In this document: positions 34,599 through 43,492 of the stretch, in pieces | Position numbering within the stretch: the first letter of the stretch is position 1 | How the letters are laid out: every line of letters starts with the position of its first letter | Source of the DNA: Pseudomonas sp. UBA4617 | GTDB lineage: Bacteria; Pseudomonadota; Gammaproteobacteria; Pseudomonadales; Pseudomonadaceae | Length of the DNA: 64,000 bases | Reading direction: 5' to 3' | NCBI RefSeq assembly: GCF_002386445.1 | Contig: NZ_DGIR01000016.1 | Span: forward strand, 1 to 64,000 | Notes under the pieces: generated by a model | Told to the model about the DNA's origin: nothing | Seen by the model: only the letters and a program-made list of their open reading frames with translations | Databases searched by the model: none | Position numbers and translations under genes: made by a program

Positions 34599-35005
34599 CC
34601 GGCTTTTTTGATCGTTTGACGGCTGGTCAATCCGCTATCAGCGGGCACTCCCGGCAGGAGAACGCCTTTCACAAGATCGCCGCCATCAAGCGCCACCTCG
34701 AAACACTGCTCAACGCCCGGCAAGGTTGCTCACAGAGCAGCCCTGAGCTGGGCCTGCGGGATTTCAATGGACACGATGCGAGCAGCGGCGACCTGCTGGA
34801 ACAAGTGAGCCTTGATATCCGCCGCACCATCCGACGCTTTGAACCACGCATACAAGTCTGTGCGCTTAAAGCCGTGCCCGATTGTCACACCCCGCTGGAA
34901 TTGCATTTCCGGCTGGACTGCCAGGTACAAGTCAATGACCAGGCAGAGCAGTTGCAACTGGAACTGCTGGTCAACGGGCAGAACCGCTTCACCCGAGTGA
35001 GATGA
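34595..35005 (+). CDS. tssE: T6SS baseplate protein TssE
   Basis: 136 aa. Gp25-like baseplate protein: KIAAIKRHLETLLNARQGCS, the acidic centre and VSLDIRRTIRRFEPRIQVCALKAV are typical, and the C-terminal strand (LQLELLVNGQ) is retained. It links sheath and baseplate. Coupled to tssC and followed by tssF after 3 bp. Confidence 0.95.
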   Translation: MTGFFDRLTAGQSAISGHSRQENAFHKIAAIKRHLETLLNARQGCSQSSPELGLRDFNGHDASSGDLLEQVSLDIRRTIRRFEPRIQVCALKAVPDCHTPLELHFRLDCQVQVNDQAEQLQLELLVNGQNRFTRVR

Positions 35006-35008
35006 ACC

Positions 35009-36775
35009 ATGTCACTGAAGGACAGATTCAGCGAAGAACTGCGATACCTGCACGAATTGGGAAAGGACTTCGTCAAGGACAACCCGCAACTGGCCCGGTT
35101 GCTTGGCAATGGGGCAAGCGACCCGGATGTCGAGCGCCTGATGGAAGCGTTCGCATTTCTTACAGCCAGGCTGAGGCTGAAGCTGGAAGACGACCTGCCG
35201 GAATTGACCCACCCCATGCTGCAGTTGCTGTGGCCAAACTACCTTCGACCCCTGCCCAGCGTGACGATTATCCAGTTCACGCCACGCATGCAGGCGCTCA
35301 GCCAGGCACAACAGATTGCCAAAGGCTCGAGGCTGTTCTCAAAGCCGGTGGACGGTGTCGCCTGCGAGTTTCGCACCTGCACCCCGGTGAATATTCATCC
35401 GTTCGAAATCGACGCGGTTGGCGCAACCCAGACCCTCGACAGCGCAGTGGTCCGCCTCCACCTGAAAACGCTGGTCGAACGGCCATTGAATACTTTGAGC
35501 TGTAGCAGCCTCGACTTTCACCTCAGCGGCGACCAGCGTACCGCCCGCACCTTGTACCTGTGGCTGTCGCAGTACCTCGAGCATGTCTGCGTAACCGTCA
35601 ATGGCCAGGTCCGCCGGTTGCCTGCCAGCAGCCTTGCCTTCCCCGGTTTCAGCGCTGATGAAGCCCTGCTGCCCTACCCGAAAAATGTCTTTGATGGTTA
35701 CCGGATCCTGCAGGAATACTTCATGTTCCCGCAGCGCTTCCATTTTTTTACCATCACCGGGTTGGACAGACTTTGGCCCGCGGAGCAGAGCAAGCAGGTC
35801 GACATCGAATTCCACTTCTGCCGCCTGCTACCTGATGTGCTGCGTATCGGCAAATCAGATTTCAAGCTGTTCTGCACTCCGGCGATCAACCTGTTCGAAC
35901 ACAGCGCCGAGCCCATCGACCTGTCCAGCACCAAAGCCCAGTTCGAGCTCAAACCCAAAGGCACGGAGCAGTTCGCTCACGAGATCTTCAGCGTCGATGC
36001 GGTCATCAGCACCCGCACCACCGCAGACGGGAGCGTTGGCGAACACCTCAGAACCTTCAGGCCATTCGAGTCGTTCGCCCACGAAATCGAACATGTCCAA
36101 GGCCGCACGGCGTTGTACTACCGCTACACCCTCGAAGAATCCTTGCACGGCCATGGCGTCACTCACCGCATCGCCTTTGTACGCGCGGATGCCAACGCCT
36201 ATATCGGCGAGCTGGAAACCGCGTCCATCGACCTGACCTGCACCAATCGCGACCTGCCGCTGGCTTTGGGCATCGATGACATCAACGTGCTCACCGAGGC
36301 TACGCCTCCCCTCGCCACCTACACCAATATCTGCGCGCCGTCCCGCTCCTATCGCCCGGTGCTGGACGGCCAGTTGCAGTGGGCGTTGATTTCCAACATG
36401 TCACTCAACTACCTGTCACTGCTATCGGTCGACCCACTGAAAGCAGTGATACGCGCGTACGACTTCGCCGCGCTGCACGACATCCAGCACGCTCGCACCA
36501 CACGCAAGCACCTCGACGGCATACGCGAGATCCATACAGAGCCCCTGGACTGGCTGATAAAGGGGCAGCCCATTCGCGGGCTGCGTACCCGCCTGAAGCT
36601 GGACCAGGCGGCCTTCCTCTGCGAAGGCGACCTCTACCTGTTCAGTTGCGCACTGGCCCACTTCTTCGCGCTGTACGCCAGCATCAACTCCTTCCACCAA
36701 CTGGAAGTGATCAACATCACCAACAACGAGCACTACACATGGCCACTGCAGACCGGCAAACAACCACTGATCTAG
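35009..36775 (+). CDS. tssF: T6SS baseplate protein TssF
   Basis: 588 aa. The start RFSEELRYLHELGKDFVKDNP, followed by DPDVERLMEAFAFLTARLRLKLEDDLPELTH, is the canonical TssF/ImpG opening. PMLQLLWPNYLRPLPSVTIIQF and GLDRLWP are further markers. It pairs with TssG in the baseplate wedge. Its end overlaps the tssG start by 37 bp. Confidence 0.97.
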   Translation: MSLKDRFSEELRYLHELGKDFVKDNPQLARLLGNGASDPDVERLMEAFAFLTARLRLKLEDDLPELTHPMLQLLWPNYLRPLPSVTIIQFTPRMQALSQAQQIAKGSRLFSKPVDGVACEFRTCTPVNIHPFEIDAVGATQTLDSAVVRLHLKTLVERPLNTLSCSSLDFHLSGDQRTARTLYLWLSQYLEHVCVTVNGQVRRLPASSLAFPGFSADEALLPYPKNVFDGYRILQEYFMFPQRFHFFTITGLDRLWPAEQSKQVDIEFHFCRLLPDVLRIGKSDFKLFCTPAINLFEHSAEPIDLSSTKAQFELKPKGTEQFAHEIFSVDAVISTRTTADGSVGEHLRTFRPFESFAHEIEHVQGRTALYYRYTLEESLHGHGVTHRIAFVRADANAYIGELETASIDLTCTNRDLPLALGIDDINVLTEATPPLATYTNICAPSRSYRPVLDGQLQWALISNMSLNYLSLLSVDPLKAVIRAYDFAALHDIQHARTTRKHLDGIREIHTEPLDWLIKGQPIRGLRTRLKLDQAAFLCEGDLYLFSCALAHFFALYASINSFHQLEVINITNNEHYTWPLQTGKQPLI

Positions 36776-37755
36776 CCGACAGACTGCTCGCCGACGCGCA
36801 CCAGTACAACTTCTTCCAGTTGCTGGAGCGCTTGTATGGACTGCACGGCGATGACCTTGAACCACGCTGGCCAAGCGAGGCCGCCCGGTTGCGGGTGCGG
36901 CTTGCCAGCGATCCGCGGCTGACCTTCCCCGTTTCGGACGTATACAAAGCCGAACGTATGCCTGGCCAGGACCAGCGCTATCGCGTGTGCACCACTTTCA
37001 TGGGCTTGCACGGCACCGATTCGCCGTTGCCGACCTATTACCTGGAACAGGTGGCGTACGAACATGCACAGGGTATCGGTATACGCCCGGCATTCTTCGA
37101 TTTCTTCAACCACTACCTGCTCAGCCTGCTGCATCGCGTCTGGCGTAAATACCGCTACTACATCCGCTTCCAGCCGGGAGCCACCGATGGGTTCTCACAG
37201 TACATTTTTGCGCTGCTCGGCCTGAACGACAGGCAGTTGCGGGGAAACACCGCGCTGCCGTGGAGCCGGCTGCTCAGCTTCGCTGGTGTCATTGCCAGCC
37301 GCAGCCGTGCGCCAGGAACCGTCGCCGGCATCATTGCCCACTGTTTCGACCTGGAGCAGGTCCACATTCGCGAGTTCGAAACGCGCTCGGTATCCACCAC
37401 GCTGAAGCAACTGGCCTGCCTTGGTCGGCGCAATGGCGAACTGGGGCGCACATTCATGCTTGGCAGCCGCACGCGTACCCGCAGCAGCAAGTTCACCATC
37501 GTGATCGGCGAACTTGACCAGACGCAACTGCATGATCTGCTTCCAGGCGGCGTCAACTTCGACCGCTTGCGCGCGCTGATCGATCTATTGCTGCGCGATG
37601 GCTTGGCCTATGACCTGGAACTGCGCCTGAAGCGCAATGCGCTATCGCCATTTTGCCTGCATCGCAGCCAAGGGGCCTACCTGGGCTGGACCAGCTTTGT
37701 CGATGACCGTCACGGTCGGGTCAGCCCTGTTGTCCGCTTCCGGGGGCGTGCATGA
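36739..37755 (+). CDS. tssG: T6SS baseplate protein TssG
   Basis: 338 aa from ATG at 36739, inside the end of tssF. YNFFQLLERLYGL, LTFPVSDV, TFMGLHGTDSPLPTYYLE and FDFFNHYLLSLLHRVWRKYRYY are classical TssG/ImpH motifs. The frame is open a further 120 codons upstream, but that part is a shadow of tssF. Ends in ATGA overlap with the FHA gene. Confidence 0.95.
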   Translation: MATADRQTTTDLADRLLADAHQYNFFQLLERLYGLHGDDLEPRWPSEAARLRVRLASDPRLTFPVSDVYKAERMPGQDQRYRVCTTFMGLHGTDSPLPTYYLEQVAYEHAQGIGIRPAFFDFFNHYLLSLLHRVWRKYRYYIRFQPGATDGFSQYIFALLGLNDRQLRGNTALPWSRLLSFAGVIASRSRAPGTVAGIIAHCFDLEQVHIREFETRSVSTTLKQLACLGRRNGELGRTFMLGSRTRTRSSKFTIVIGELDQTQLHDLLPGGVNFDRLRALIDLLLRDGLAYDLELRLKRNALSPFCLHRSQGAYLGWTSFVDDRHGRVSPVVRFRGRA

Positions 37756-38312
37756 GCAGCTTGACCTTGAGCGTCATCAATCTCGATCAATTGCAGCACA
37801 GCGTAACGGCGCGGCACCGGTTCGAGCGCAACGGCGGCACCATCGGCAGCGAAGCGGCTACCTGGCTGATCACTGACCGCGAACAGACGGTGGCGCCCAT
37901 CCACTGCGAAATCCGCTGGATCGAGGGCAGCTTCTGTGTAATTGACCACTGTAACCGCACCTACCTGAACGACAGCAGCGTCAGCCTTGGCGAGCGCCCT
38001 GCGCGACGGCTCGTCGAGGGCGATCAGCTTGGTATCGGCAGCTATCGGCTGCTGGTTCAGTGCGAACACGCCGACGCACGCCTGGAAGCGCTGTTCACCC
38101 CTGACCACAGGGTACTGGACCAGTTGCTCGCCGAGACTTCGGCCCAGGCCTGGCAGCCCAGCCCTGCAGCGCCCCAGGCGGTCACCGAAATCTGCTCGGT
38201 CTTCAACTGCGATACCGGGAAAGACCCTCTGGCGGCACTGGATGCAGTTGCAGTGACCAGGCCATCGTCGGACAACCCGCTGCAGCGCCTGATTGCAGGA
38301 GAAGGCGCATGA
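37752..38312 (+). CDS. Short FHA-domain protein of the T6SS (TagH/Fha-like)
   Basis: 186 aa. The N-terminal ~100 residues form an FHA fold (FERNGGTIGSEAATWLITD, HCEIRWIEGSFCVIDHC, NRTYLND, GDQLGIGSYRLLVQ). The usual conserved Ser is not obvious, so phosphothreonine binding is uncertain. Typical TagH/Fha1 proteins are much longer with a C-terminal domain; here only ~80 further residues follow. It sits between tssG and tssJ with ATGA overlaps on both sides, so it is an integral part of the operon and not debris. Confidence 0.8.
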   Translation: MSSLTLSVINLDQLQHSVTARHRFERNGGTIGSEAATWLITDREQTVAPIHCEIRWIEGSFCVIDHCNRTYLNDSSVSLGERPARRLVEGDQLGIGSYRLLVQCEHADARLEALFTPDHRVLDQLLAETSAQAWQPSPAAPQAVTEICSVFNCDTGKDPLAALDAVAVTRPSSDNPLQRLIAGEGA

Positions 38313-39103
38313 CCCGACATCTGTTCACCGCCGCCCTTTGCACCGCGCTGATCGCGCTTGCTGGCTGTACCGCCCTGAGCAGGATGAGCCAGGTGCTCCT
38401 GGACCCTTCGTTGCCCATCGGGCCGCCGAAGGATCACCCGACCGCGATTGCATTCAGCATCAATGCCAGCCCGACACTCAATAGCAACCCGAACAGCCTT
38501 GTCCCCACCGTCGAGGCTGAGACAGCCCTGGATCCCAGCCCCTACGCCGTGAGCCTGAGCGCAAGTGACCCTTACGTTCTGGCTGAAAAAGTCGGGACCC
38601 TCTTCGAATACCTTCAGGAACAATTCCCTGCAACCCCGGCCGCGTTGATGGCCGAGGAGGACGACACCGCTCCGGTTCGCTCACCGCTGGAGGAAAGTAC
38701 ACCCGGCAACTACGACGACTCGACTGTAGTGCTGACCGTGCCGCATACCACGACCGTGGCCAGCGAGGCCGTGGCGACCCCCATCGCCATCAAGATCCTG
38801 CAACTGCGTGACGATTCGCTGCTACGCAACAGTATCTATGAATTGCTGGAGCAGGACCCTGCCAAAGCCCTGCGCAGCACCTACATCCGGGATGACGACT
38901 ACCTGCTGCGGCCCGGCCAGTTCAAGTTCATCCCATTTGCCCCGATTGAGCCTGACACCCGCTTCGTCGCCGTCGTCGGTGACTACCGAAACCAGGAAAA
39001 CGCCACCTGGCAGCAAGTGCTCCGGATTCCGCCTCGCGGGCACCAGATCATTCTGTCGGTGTTGGTAAACGACACGCAGATCCTGCTCAAGGAAGAGGAT
39101 TGA
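38309..39103 (+). CDS. tssJ: T6SS outer-membrane lipoprotein TssJ (elongated)
   Basis: 264 aa. The signal sequence ends in a lipobox LIALAGC with Cys at 20. The second half has a TssJ-like beta sandwich (TPIAIKILQLRDDSLLRNSIYELLEQDP, PIEPDTRFVAVVGDYRNQENATW). Family members are usually about 150-180 aa. The extra part is an insert (~70-160) rich in acidic, Thr and Pro residues. It anchors TssM to the outer membrane. Overlaps the FHA gene by ATGA; tssK follows after 52 bp. Confidence 0.85.
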   Translation: MTRHLFTAALCTALIALAGCTALSRMSQVLLDPSLPIGPPKDHPTAIAFSINASPTLNSNPNSLVPTVEAETALDPSPYAVSLSASDPYVLAEKVGTLFEYLQEQFPATPAALMAEEDDTAPVRSPLEESTPGNYDDSTVVLTVPHTTTVASEAVATPIAIKILQLRDDSLLRNSIYELLEQDPAKALRSTYIRDDDYLLRPGQFKFIPFAPIEPDTRFVAVVGDYRNQENATWQQVLRIPPRGHQIILSVLVNDTQILLKEED

Positions 39104-39155
39104 TGAGGCCGGCAACCCTTCCCGTTTTGCTTACCCGCGCTGACATGGAGTGCCC

Positions 39156-40493
39156 ATGAGTACACGTAATCCTGTTCTTTGGCCTGAAGGACTGTTCGTC
39201 AAGCCGCAGCATTTTCAACAGGCAGCACGCGCCAGCGAAGCAGCCTTGCAGCAACGCCTGGGTAGCCTCAATGCTGCGTTTTATGGCTTCAGCGAACTAC
39301 AGCTGAACGACGAGTACCTGACCCTTGGCAAAATCGCCATTACCCGGGCCCGGGGCATCATGCCAGATGGCACGGTGTTCGATATTCCCGCCGATCTGCC
39401 GCCGCCGCCACCGCTGGAAATCGAAGATGATGGCGCGAGAGACAGCGAGGTGTATCTATGCCTGCCCTTGCGCACCAATGGCGGCCGTGAAGTGAGTTGG
39501 CCCGACCACGCTGCCAACCTGCGCTACATCGCCCAGGTCCATGAAATCAAGGATACCCACAGTGCTGACGGTGACCTGGTAGCCGTCGACCTGGCCGTCC
39601 CCAACCTGCAGCTCAAACGCCAGACCGAGGACAGCAGCGCCTATACCCGCCTGGCCCTGGCACGTATCCTGGAGCGTCGTCCCGACGGTAGCCTGCAGCT
39701 GGACGAAGCGTTCTACCCCACCTGTGTGTCGGTACGGGCGATACCGGCGCTGCAACGCTTCCTGGAAGAAATCACCAATACCTTGCGGGAACGTGGGCGC
39801 AACCTTGCCGCACGCCTCGGCGGAGGGCGCCAGTCGGGCATCGCCGACATCCGCGACTTCAACCTGCTGCAAGCCATGAACCGCTGGTGGCCCTGCTTCC
39901 AGCACCTGGCCAGGCAGGCCCAGACACACCCCGAGCAGCTCTATCTGTGCATGAGCCAGGCCTGCGGTGAATTGGTGACTTTCACCGACCCCGGTCGGTT
40001 GCCGCACGAATACCCTGCCTATCACCACACCGCGCTGCGCACCTCGTTCCAGCCACTGCAGGACGCGCTACGCCGGGCGCTGAGTACGGTGCTGCAACCA
40101 CGTGCCGTGTCGTTGCCACTGGAAACACTGGACTACGGCGTGATGAAGGCCACGCTGGATGACCGCCGGTTGATCGATGAGGCCGACTTCGTCATCGCGG
40201 TGGGCGCCCATCTGCAACCGCAGGTGTTACGCCAGATGTTCGTGCAGAAAGCCAAGATCACTTCGCTGGAATCGCTGGAGGAGCTGGTGCCGTTGCAGCT
40301 CCCAGGCATCCCGTTGACCCCCTTGCCAGTGGCGCCTCGCGACCTGCCCTTCCATGCAGGCTTCAGCTACTTCGAACTGGACCGACGTGATCCAGCCTGG
40401 GCCTGCATGAAGACGGCAAACGGCTTCGGCATCCATATCGCGGGGGACTTCCCCGGGCTTGAACTGCAGTTCTGGGCGATCAGGAGTGAATGA
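39156..40493 (+). CDS. tssK: T6SS baseplate protein TssK
   Basis: 445 aa. It begins with the hallmark PVLWPEGLFVKPQHFQQ. SVRAIPALQRFLEEITNTL and the C-terminal HAGFSYFELDR are also typical. ATG at 39156 is chosen because GGAG lies 5 nt before it; a GTG two codons upstream falls inside that site. TssK connects the baseplate to the membrane complex. Confidence 0.96.
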   Translation: MSTRNPVLWPEGLFVKPQHFQQAARASEAALQQRLGSLNAAFYGFSELQLNDEYLTLGKIAITRARGIMPDGTVFDIPADLPPPPPLEIEDDGARDSEVYLCLPLRTNGGREVSWPDHAANLRYIAQVHEIKDTHSADGDLVAVDLAVPNLQLKRQTEDSSAYTRLALARILERRPDGSLQLDEAFYPTCVSVRAIPALQRFLEEITNTLRERGRNLAARLGGGRQSGIADIRDFNLLQAMNRWWPCFQHLARQAQTHPEQLYLCMSQACGELVTFTDPGRLPHEYPAYHHTALRTSFQPLQDALRRALSTVLQPRAVSLPLETLDYGVMKATLDDRRLIDEADFVIAVGAHLQPQVLRQMFVQKAKITSLESLEELVPLQLPGIPLTPLPVAPRDLPFHAGFSYFELDRRDPAWACMKTANGFGIHIAGDFPGLELQFWAIRSE

Positions 40494-40494
40494 G

Positions 40495-41364
40495 ATGAAA
40501 GGCAACAACTCTACCTCCACCGACGCCACTGGTGTTGAAAGCACACCGCTGCAGGCGGTACTCGGCAAGCCGTCGCCCCCTGAGCCACCTGCTTCGGCCA
40601 AGCCGGAAGCCTCGGCGCAGACGCCACCGCCGGAACAGGCTGACGAAGGTTACCCGGCAGATCCGGAATTTCAACTGCGTGGCGGCTACGACAACCTCAT
40701 GCTGGATGCTGCGGCACCGCTGTTCGGCCTGGTCATACGCCTGCGCACACTGGACGAGTTGCCCAATATCCAGAAAGTGCACCAGCAAGTGCGCAACCAG
40801 ATCGAGAATATCCAGGAGGAGATCCGCCAGCATGGCTATGAGCCCGCCCAGGCGCTCGCCTATTCCTATGCCCTGTGCCTGTACATCGATGAAGCGGTCA
40901 TGGAAAGGCCGTGGGGCAAGAACAGTTGCTGGAGCCAGGAGCCCCTGCTGAGCATCTTCCACGACGAAACCTGGGGTGGGGAAAAATTCTTCACGGTGTT
41001 GTCCCGTCTGATGCAGGAACCCGCACGTTATCAGGACGTACTGGAATTCATGTATTTCGCGTTATGCCTGGGGCTGAAAGGCAAGTACGCCATCGCGCCA
41101 AAAGGTGAAGAAACGCTGAACGCGCTGATCCATCAACTGCATGGGATGCTCCGTGAACTACGGGGCCCTGCACCCGAAACGGTATGCGACCCCTACACCC
41201 ATGTCGCGCCGCGAAACTTCCGCATGAGCCGGCAATGGCCGTGGTGGAGTCCCCTGGTGATTTCCCTGCTTGCCATGGCTGTGGCCTACGGGATCTACAG
41301 CTATCGCCTGCACTTGATTACCACCGAAGTACTGGAATCCCTCAACGGCATTTTGCAGCAGTAA
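40495..41364 (+). CDS. tssL: T6SS membrane protein TssL (DotU)
   Basis: 289 aa from ATG at 40495, one base after the tssK stop. A Pro/Ala-rich N-terminal tail (~1-65) is followed by the DotU domain (LMLDAAAPLFGLVIRLRTL, YSYALCLYIDEAVME, SIFHDETWGGEKFFTVLSRL, LGLKGKYAIAP) and a single C-terminal membrane helix (LVISLLAMAVAYGIYSY). There is no OmpA/peptidoglycan-binding extension. It forms the inner-membrane complex with TssM. Confidence 0.96.
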   Translation: MKGNNSTSTDATGVESTPLQAVLGKPSPPEPPASAKPEASAQTPPPEQADEGYPADPEFQLRGGYDNLMLDAAAPLFGLVIRLRTLDELPNIQKVHQQVRNQIENIQEEIRQHGYEPAQALAYSYALCLYIDEAVMERPWGKNSCWSQEPLLSIFHDETWGGEKFFTVLSRLMQEPARYQDVLEFMYFALCLGLKGKYAIAPKGEETLNALIHQLHGMLRELRGPAPETVCDPYTHVAPRNFRMSRQWPWWSPLVISLLAMAVAYGIYSYRLHLITTEVLESLNGILQQ

Positions 41365-41400
41365 TCCAGCTGCAACGCATCATCGAGTTCCACTAATCAG

Positions 41401-41465
41401 CGAGGCACCCGCCTCGATGACAAGCCCATCGCTTCCGATGGCTGTGCCCTTGCAGAAACAGGGCA
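41401..41465 (+). promoter_or_regulatory. Hairpin-rich leader upstream of hcp
   Basis: In the 129-bp tssL-hcp gap there are three consecutive small stems: CGAGGC/GCCTCG (41401-41416), CATCG/CGATG with a CTTC loop (about 41427-41440), and TGCCCT/AGGGCA (41445-41465). No T-run follows any of them. They may terminate, process or stabilise the hcp transcript. GGAG precedes the hcp ATG further down. Confidence 0.4.
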
Positions 41466-41493
41466 TGTAACCCGTGAAAATCTGGAGTACATA

Positions 41494-42003
41494 ATGGCCT
41501 CACCCGCATATTTGAAAGTCACCGGCAAAGTGCAAGGCGATATCAGCGAAGGCGCAAGCACTGCGGCGTCGATCGGCAATATCTATCAGGCCGAGTTTGA
41601 AAGTGAAATCATGTTGCAGAAGGTCGAACATGAAATCAACACACCGATCGACCCACAGAACGGCCAACCCTCTGGCAAGCGTGTGCATGGCCCCTACAAG
41701 GTGACCTTCACCACGAACAAATCCAAGCCGCTGTTACTGGAAGCCATCTGCAAGGCGGAGTTACTGCCGGAAGTAACAATCAAGCAATTTCGCGCCACCA
41801 GCGAAGACCCCAACGAGCACTATTACACAACGACACTTACCGACGCGACAATCATCAAGATGCGGACCGAGCAGCCCCATGCACAGGAAATGACCTCCAC
41901 GCCGCGACATCAAGAGGTGGAACGTTGGTTTTCCTATCGAAAGATAACGGAATGCCACGAAATCTGCGGCACCGAAGGGTCTGACGACTGGCAACAATCC
42001 TGA
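41494..42003 (+). CDS. hcp: T6SS tube protein Hcp (TssD)
   Basis: 169 aa. LKVTGKVQGDISEGA at the start, then the long beta strands (VHGPYKVTFTTNKSKPLLLEAICKAE is split over ~68-93) and HYYTTTLTDATIIKMRTEQ match Hcp1-type tube proteins. GGAG lies 8 nt before the ATG at 41494. It polymerises into the inner tube and is a secreted marker of T6SS firing. It is separated from tssL by a hairpin-rich leader, which would permit higher expression than the rest of the operon. Confidence 0.96.
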   Translation: MASPAYLKVTGKVQGDISEGASTAASIGNIYQAEFESEIMLQKVEHEINTPIDPQNGQPSGKRVHGPYKVTFTTNKSKPLLLEAICKAELLPEVTIKQFRATSEDPNEHYYTTTLTDATIIKMRTEQPHAQEMTSTPRHQEVERWFSYRKITECHEICGTEGSDDWQQS

Positions 42004-42030
42004 CACCCGAACACGCGTCCAGGGCATTGA

Positions 42031-42053
42031 TCCGGACGGCTTCGCCGCCCGGA
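42031..42053 (+). terminator. Hairpin after hcp
   Basis: TCCGG-CGGC stem with TTC loop pairs with GCCG-CCGGA, interrupted by one A/C mismatch, 27 bp after the hcp stop. There is no T-run, so it could be an intrinsic terminator of weak type or a 3' stabiliser. Confidence 0.35.
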
Positions 42054-42090
42054 CACCTGGGTACTACCAGACGGTGAACTGGGACTGCTC

Positions 42091-42276
42091 ATGCCTAGCC
42101 AATCCGACCTGTATTACAGTTTCCAACCGCTTTTTTACCGACCCGCGTTGGATGTTGTGTCCTTTACACTCAAGGAAAGTATCAGCCAGAACTTCAAGCT
42201 GGAACTGGAACTCATCAGCTACGAACACGACCTCGACTTCGGGCAACCAATGAAAATTTTGCAACTTTTAATCTAG
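42091..42276 (+). pseudogene. VgrG N-terminal fragment
   Basis: 61 codons only. The first ~53 residues (SDLYYSFQPLFYRPALDVV, SFTLKESISQNFKLELEL, EHDLDFG) fit the N-terminus of Pseudomonas VgrG spike proteins, which are normally over 600 aa. The frame then leaves the family pattern (QPMKILQLLI) and stops, and no downstream VgrG domain is visible. Position directly after hcp is where vgrG usually sits. The rest was probably lost by deletion or by replacement with the AT-richer DNA that follows. Confidence 0.75.
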
Positions 42277-42355
42277 AGCGCTGACCATGGCAACCAACTG
42301 AATATTCGACACAACATCCAAATCAGGTCACAAACCTGCCATCGGCGGACAGCTA

Positions 42356-43180
42356 ATGAGTTTATCCAATAACACCCTATGCCTGCGAAACCCCTGGGTT
42401 ACGGACTCGGTTTTCATGGGGAAACTATACTGCGCATCAATTTTAATCCTAATGATTGTCACTTACCCGTACTTTTTCTCTGACGATGCCTGGAACCCTT
42501 ATACATTCGACCCCATCCTGATGTTCGGATTCGCAGCCACCCCTTTCGTATTCCTTCCGTTTCTCGCCTACCGGATATATTTCATAAAGAATCTATCTAG
42601 CCTCTGCCTTAACCGCTCAACGAAGAAAATCTACTACCAACGATTGACGAAATTATTAGTTTTTGAATGGTCTAACACCGGAGGCGGCATTTTCAAACGC
42701 ACCGAGTTTGGCGGTTCCTCCTTCAGCACCTGCTATGCCCTCGCCTTCGCCCCTCGCCGGGAAGACGGTAGCCTCCACCAGAAGGACTGTCTCTGGGTCG
42801 ACAGCAACGAACCCACCGAAGCCAGCGTCAAGCATGTCGCCGAAGTATGGGAATATCTCCGTCACTTCATGGACCACGGCCCTGACAAACTTCCCCCACC
42901 TGGCGAACCCAATTGGTGGCACCGGCCGCTTCACGCCATCTGCCTGACCCCGGCCGAAGCCTGGCGCCACTATGCCCCCTGGCGAACCGGCGAACCGGGC
43001 GAAATGCAGGGCAAGAAGAACTGGCAACTACCATTCTGGGCCGTGCTGTTTCCCTACAACCTGACAGTCGCCATCTGCTGGTACGGTGTCTGTCGGCTGT
43101 TCAACGTCCGCGCGGCCCCGCCACCTCCGGAAGCCTTTCAAAAAAACACCGCCCAAGCCGGTAAAAAGAAAGGCGGATAA
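42356..43180 (+). CDS. DUF6708-type membrane protein (T6SS-associated)
   Basis: 274 aa. Two N-terminal membrane segments (CASILILMIVTYPYFF; LMFGFAATPFVFLPFLAYRIYF) precede the conserved part STKKIYYQRLTKLLVFEW, SSFSTCYALAFAPRR and a Trp-rich stretch (EPNWWHRPLHAICLTPAEAW), with a C-terminal hydrophobic segment and Lys-rich tail. I assign DUF6708 from memory of proteins located beside T6SS effectors; immunity or adaptor roles have been suggested for such neighbours but are not shown here. It follows the vgrG remnant, and no obvious toxin gene is next to it. The 5' third is AT-richer than the neighbours. Confidence 0.65.
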   Translation: MSLSNNTLCLRNPWVTDSVFMGKLYCASILILMIVTYPYFFSDDAWNPYTFDPILMFGFAATPFVFLPFLAYRIYFIKNLSSLCLNRSTKKIYYQRLTKLLVFEWSNTGGGIFKRTEFGGSSFSTCYALAFAPRREDGSLHQKDCLWVDSNEPTEASVKHVAEVWEYLRHFMDHGPDKLPPPGEPNWWHRPLHAICLTPAEAWRHYAPWRTGEPGEMQGKKNWQLPFWAVLFPYNLTVAICWYGVCRLFNVRAAPPPPEAFQKNTAQAGKKKGG

Positions 43181-43492
43181 CCCGTGGTTAGCCATCGTCA
43201 TATTTGCCCGGCCCATGGCGAAGGCGCGCCAACGGACAACGCGCCAATCGAACAGTTGGGCCGCTTTGCGGCCCAATGCCAACGCCCCGCCTGAATAGTG
43301 CAGTCACCATAACTCATCACATTTAACCGACTTTACAGTGGGAATATTCTTACACAGGCAAAACAGAATTAAACATCGCACCCAATACGCTACGCCATCT
43401 GCCAATCCTAAATATTTCACAAATTATTTATTTGCTTGCATTACAGTTCGGCAGCCACTAACACTAACCCCATCAATCGATGGAGCCAAGAC
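43181..43492. promoter_or_regulatory. AT-rich intergenic region upstream of the MvaT-like gene
   Basis: 312 bp with no convincing gene. 43300-43450 is markedly AT-rich with A/T runs (for example 43415-43440), suitable for promoter activity and for binding of H-NS-like proteins, which often regulate their own genes. GGAG lies 7 nt before the ATG at 43493. No clear repeat or palindrome was seen. Confidence 0.4.
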
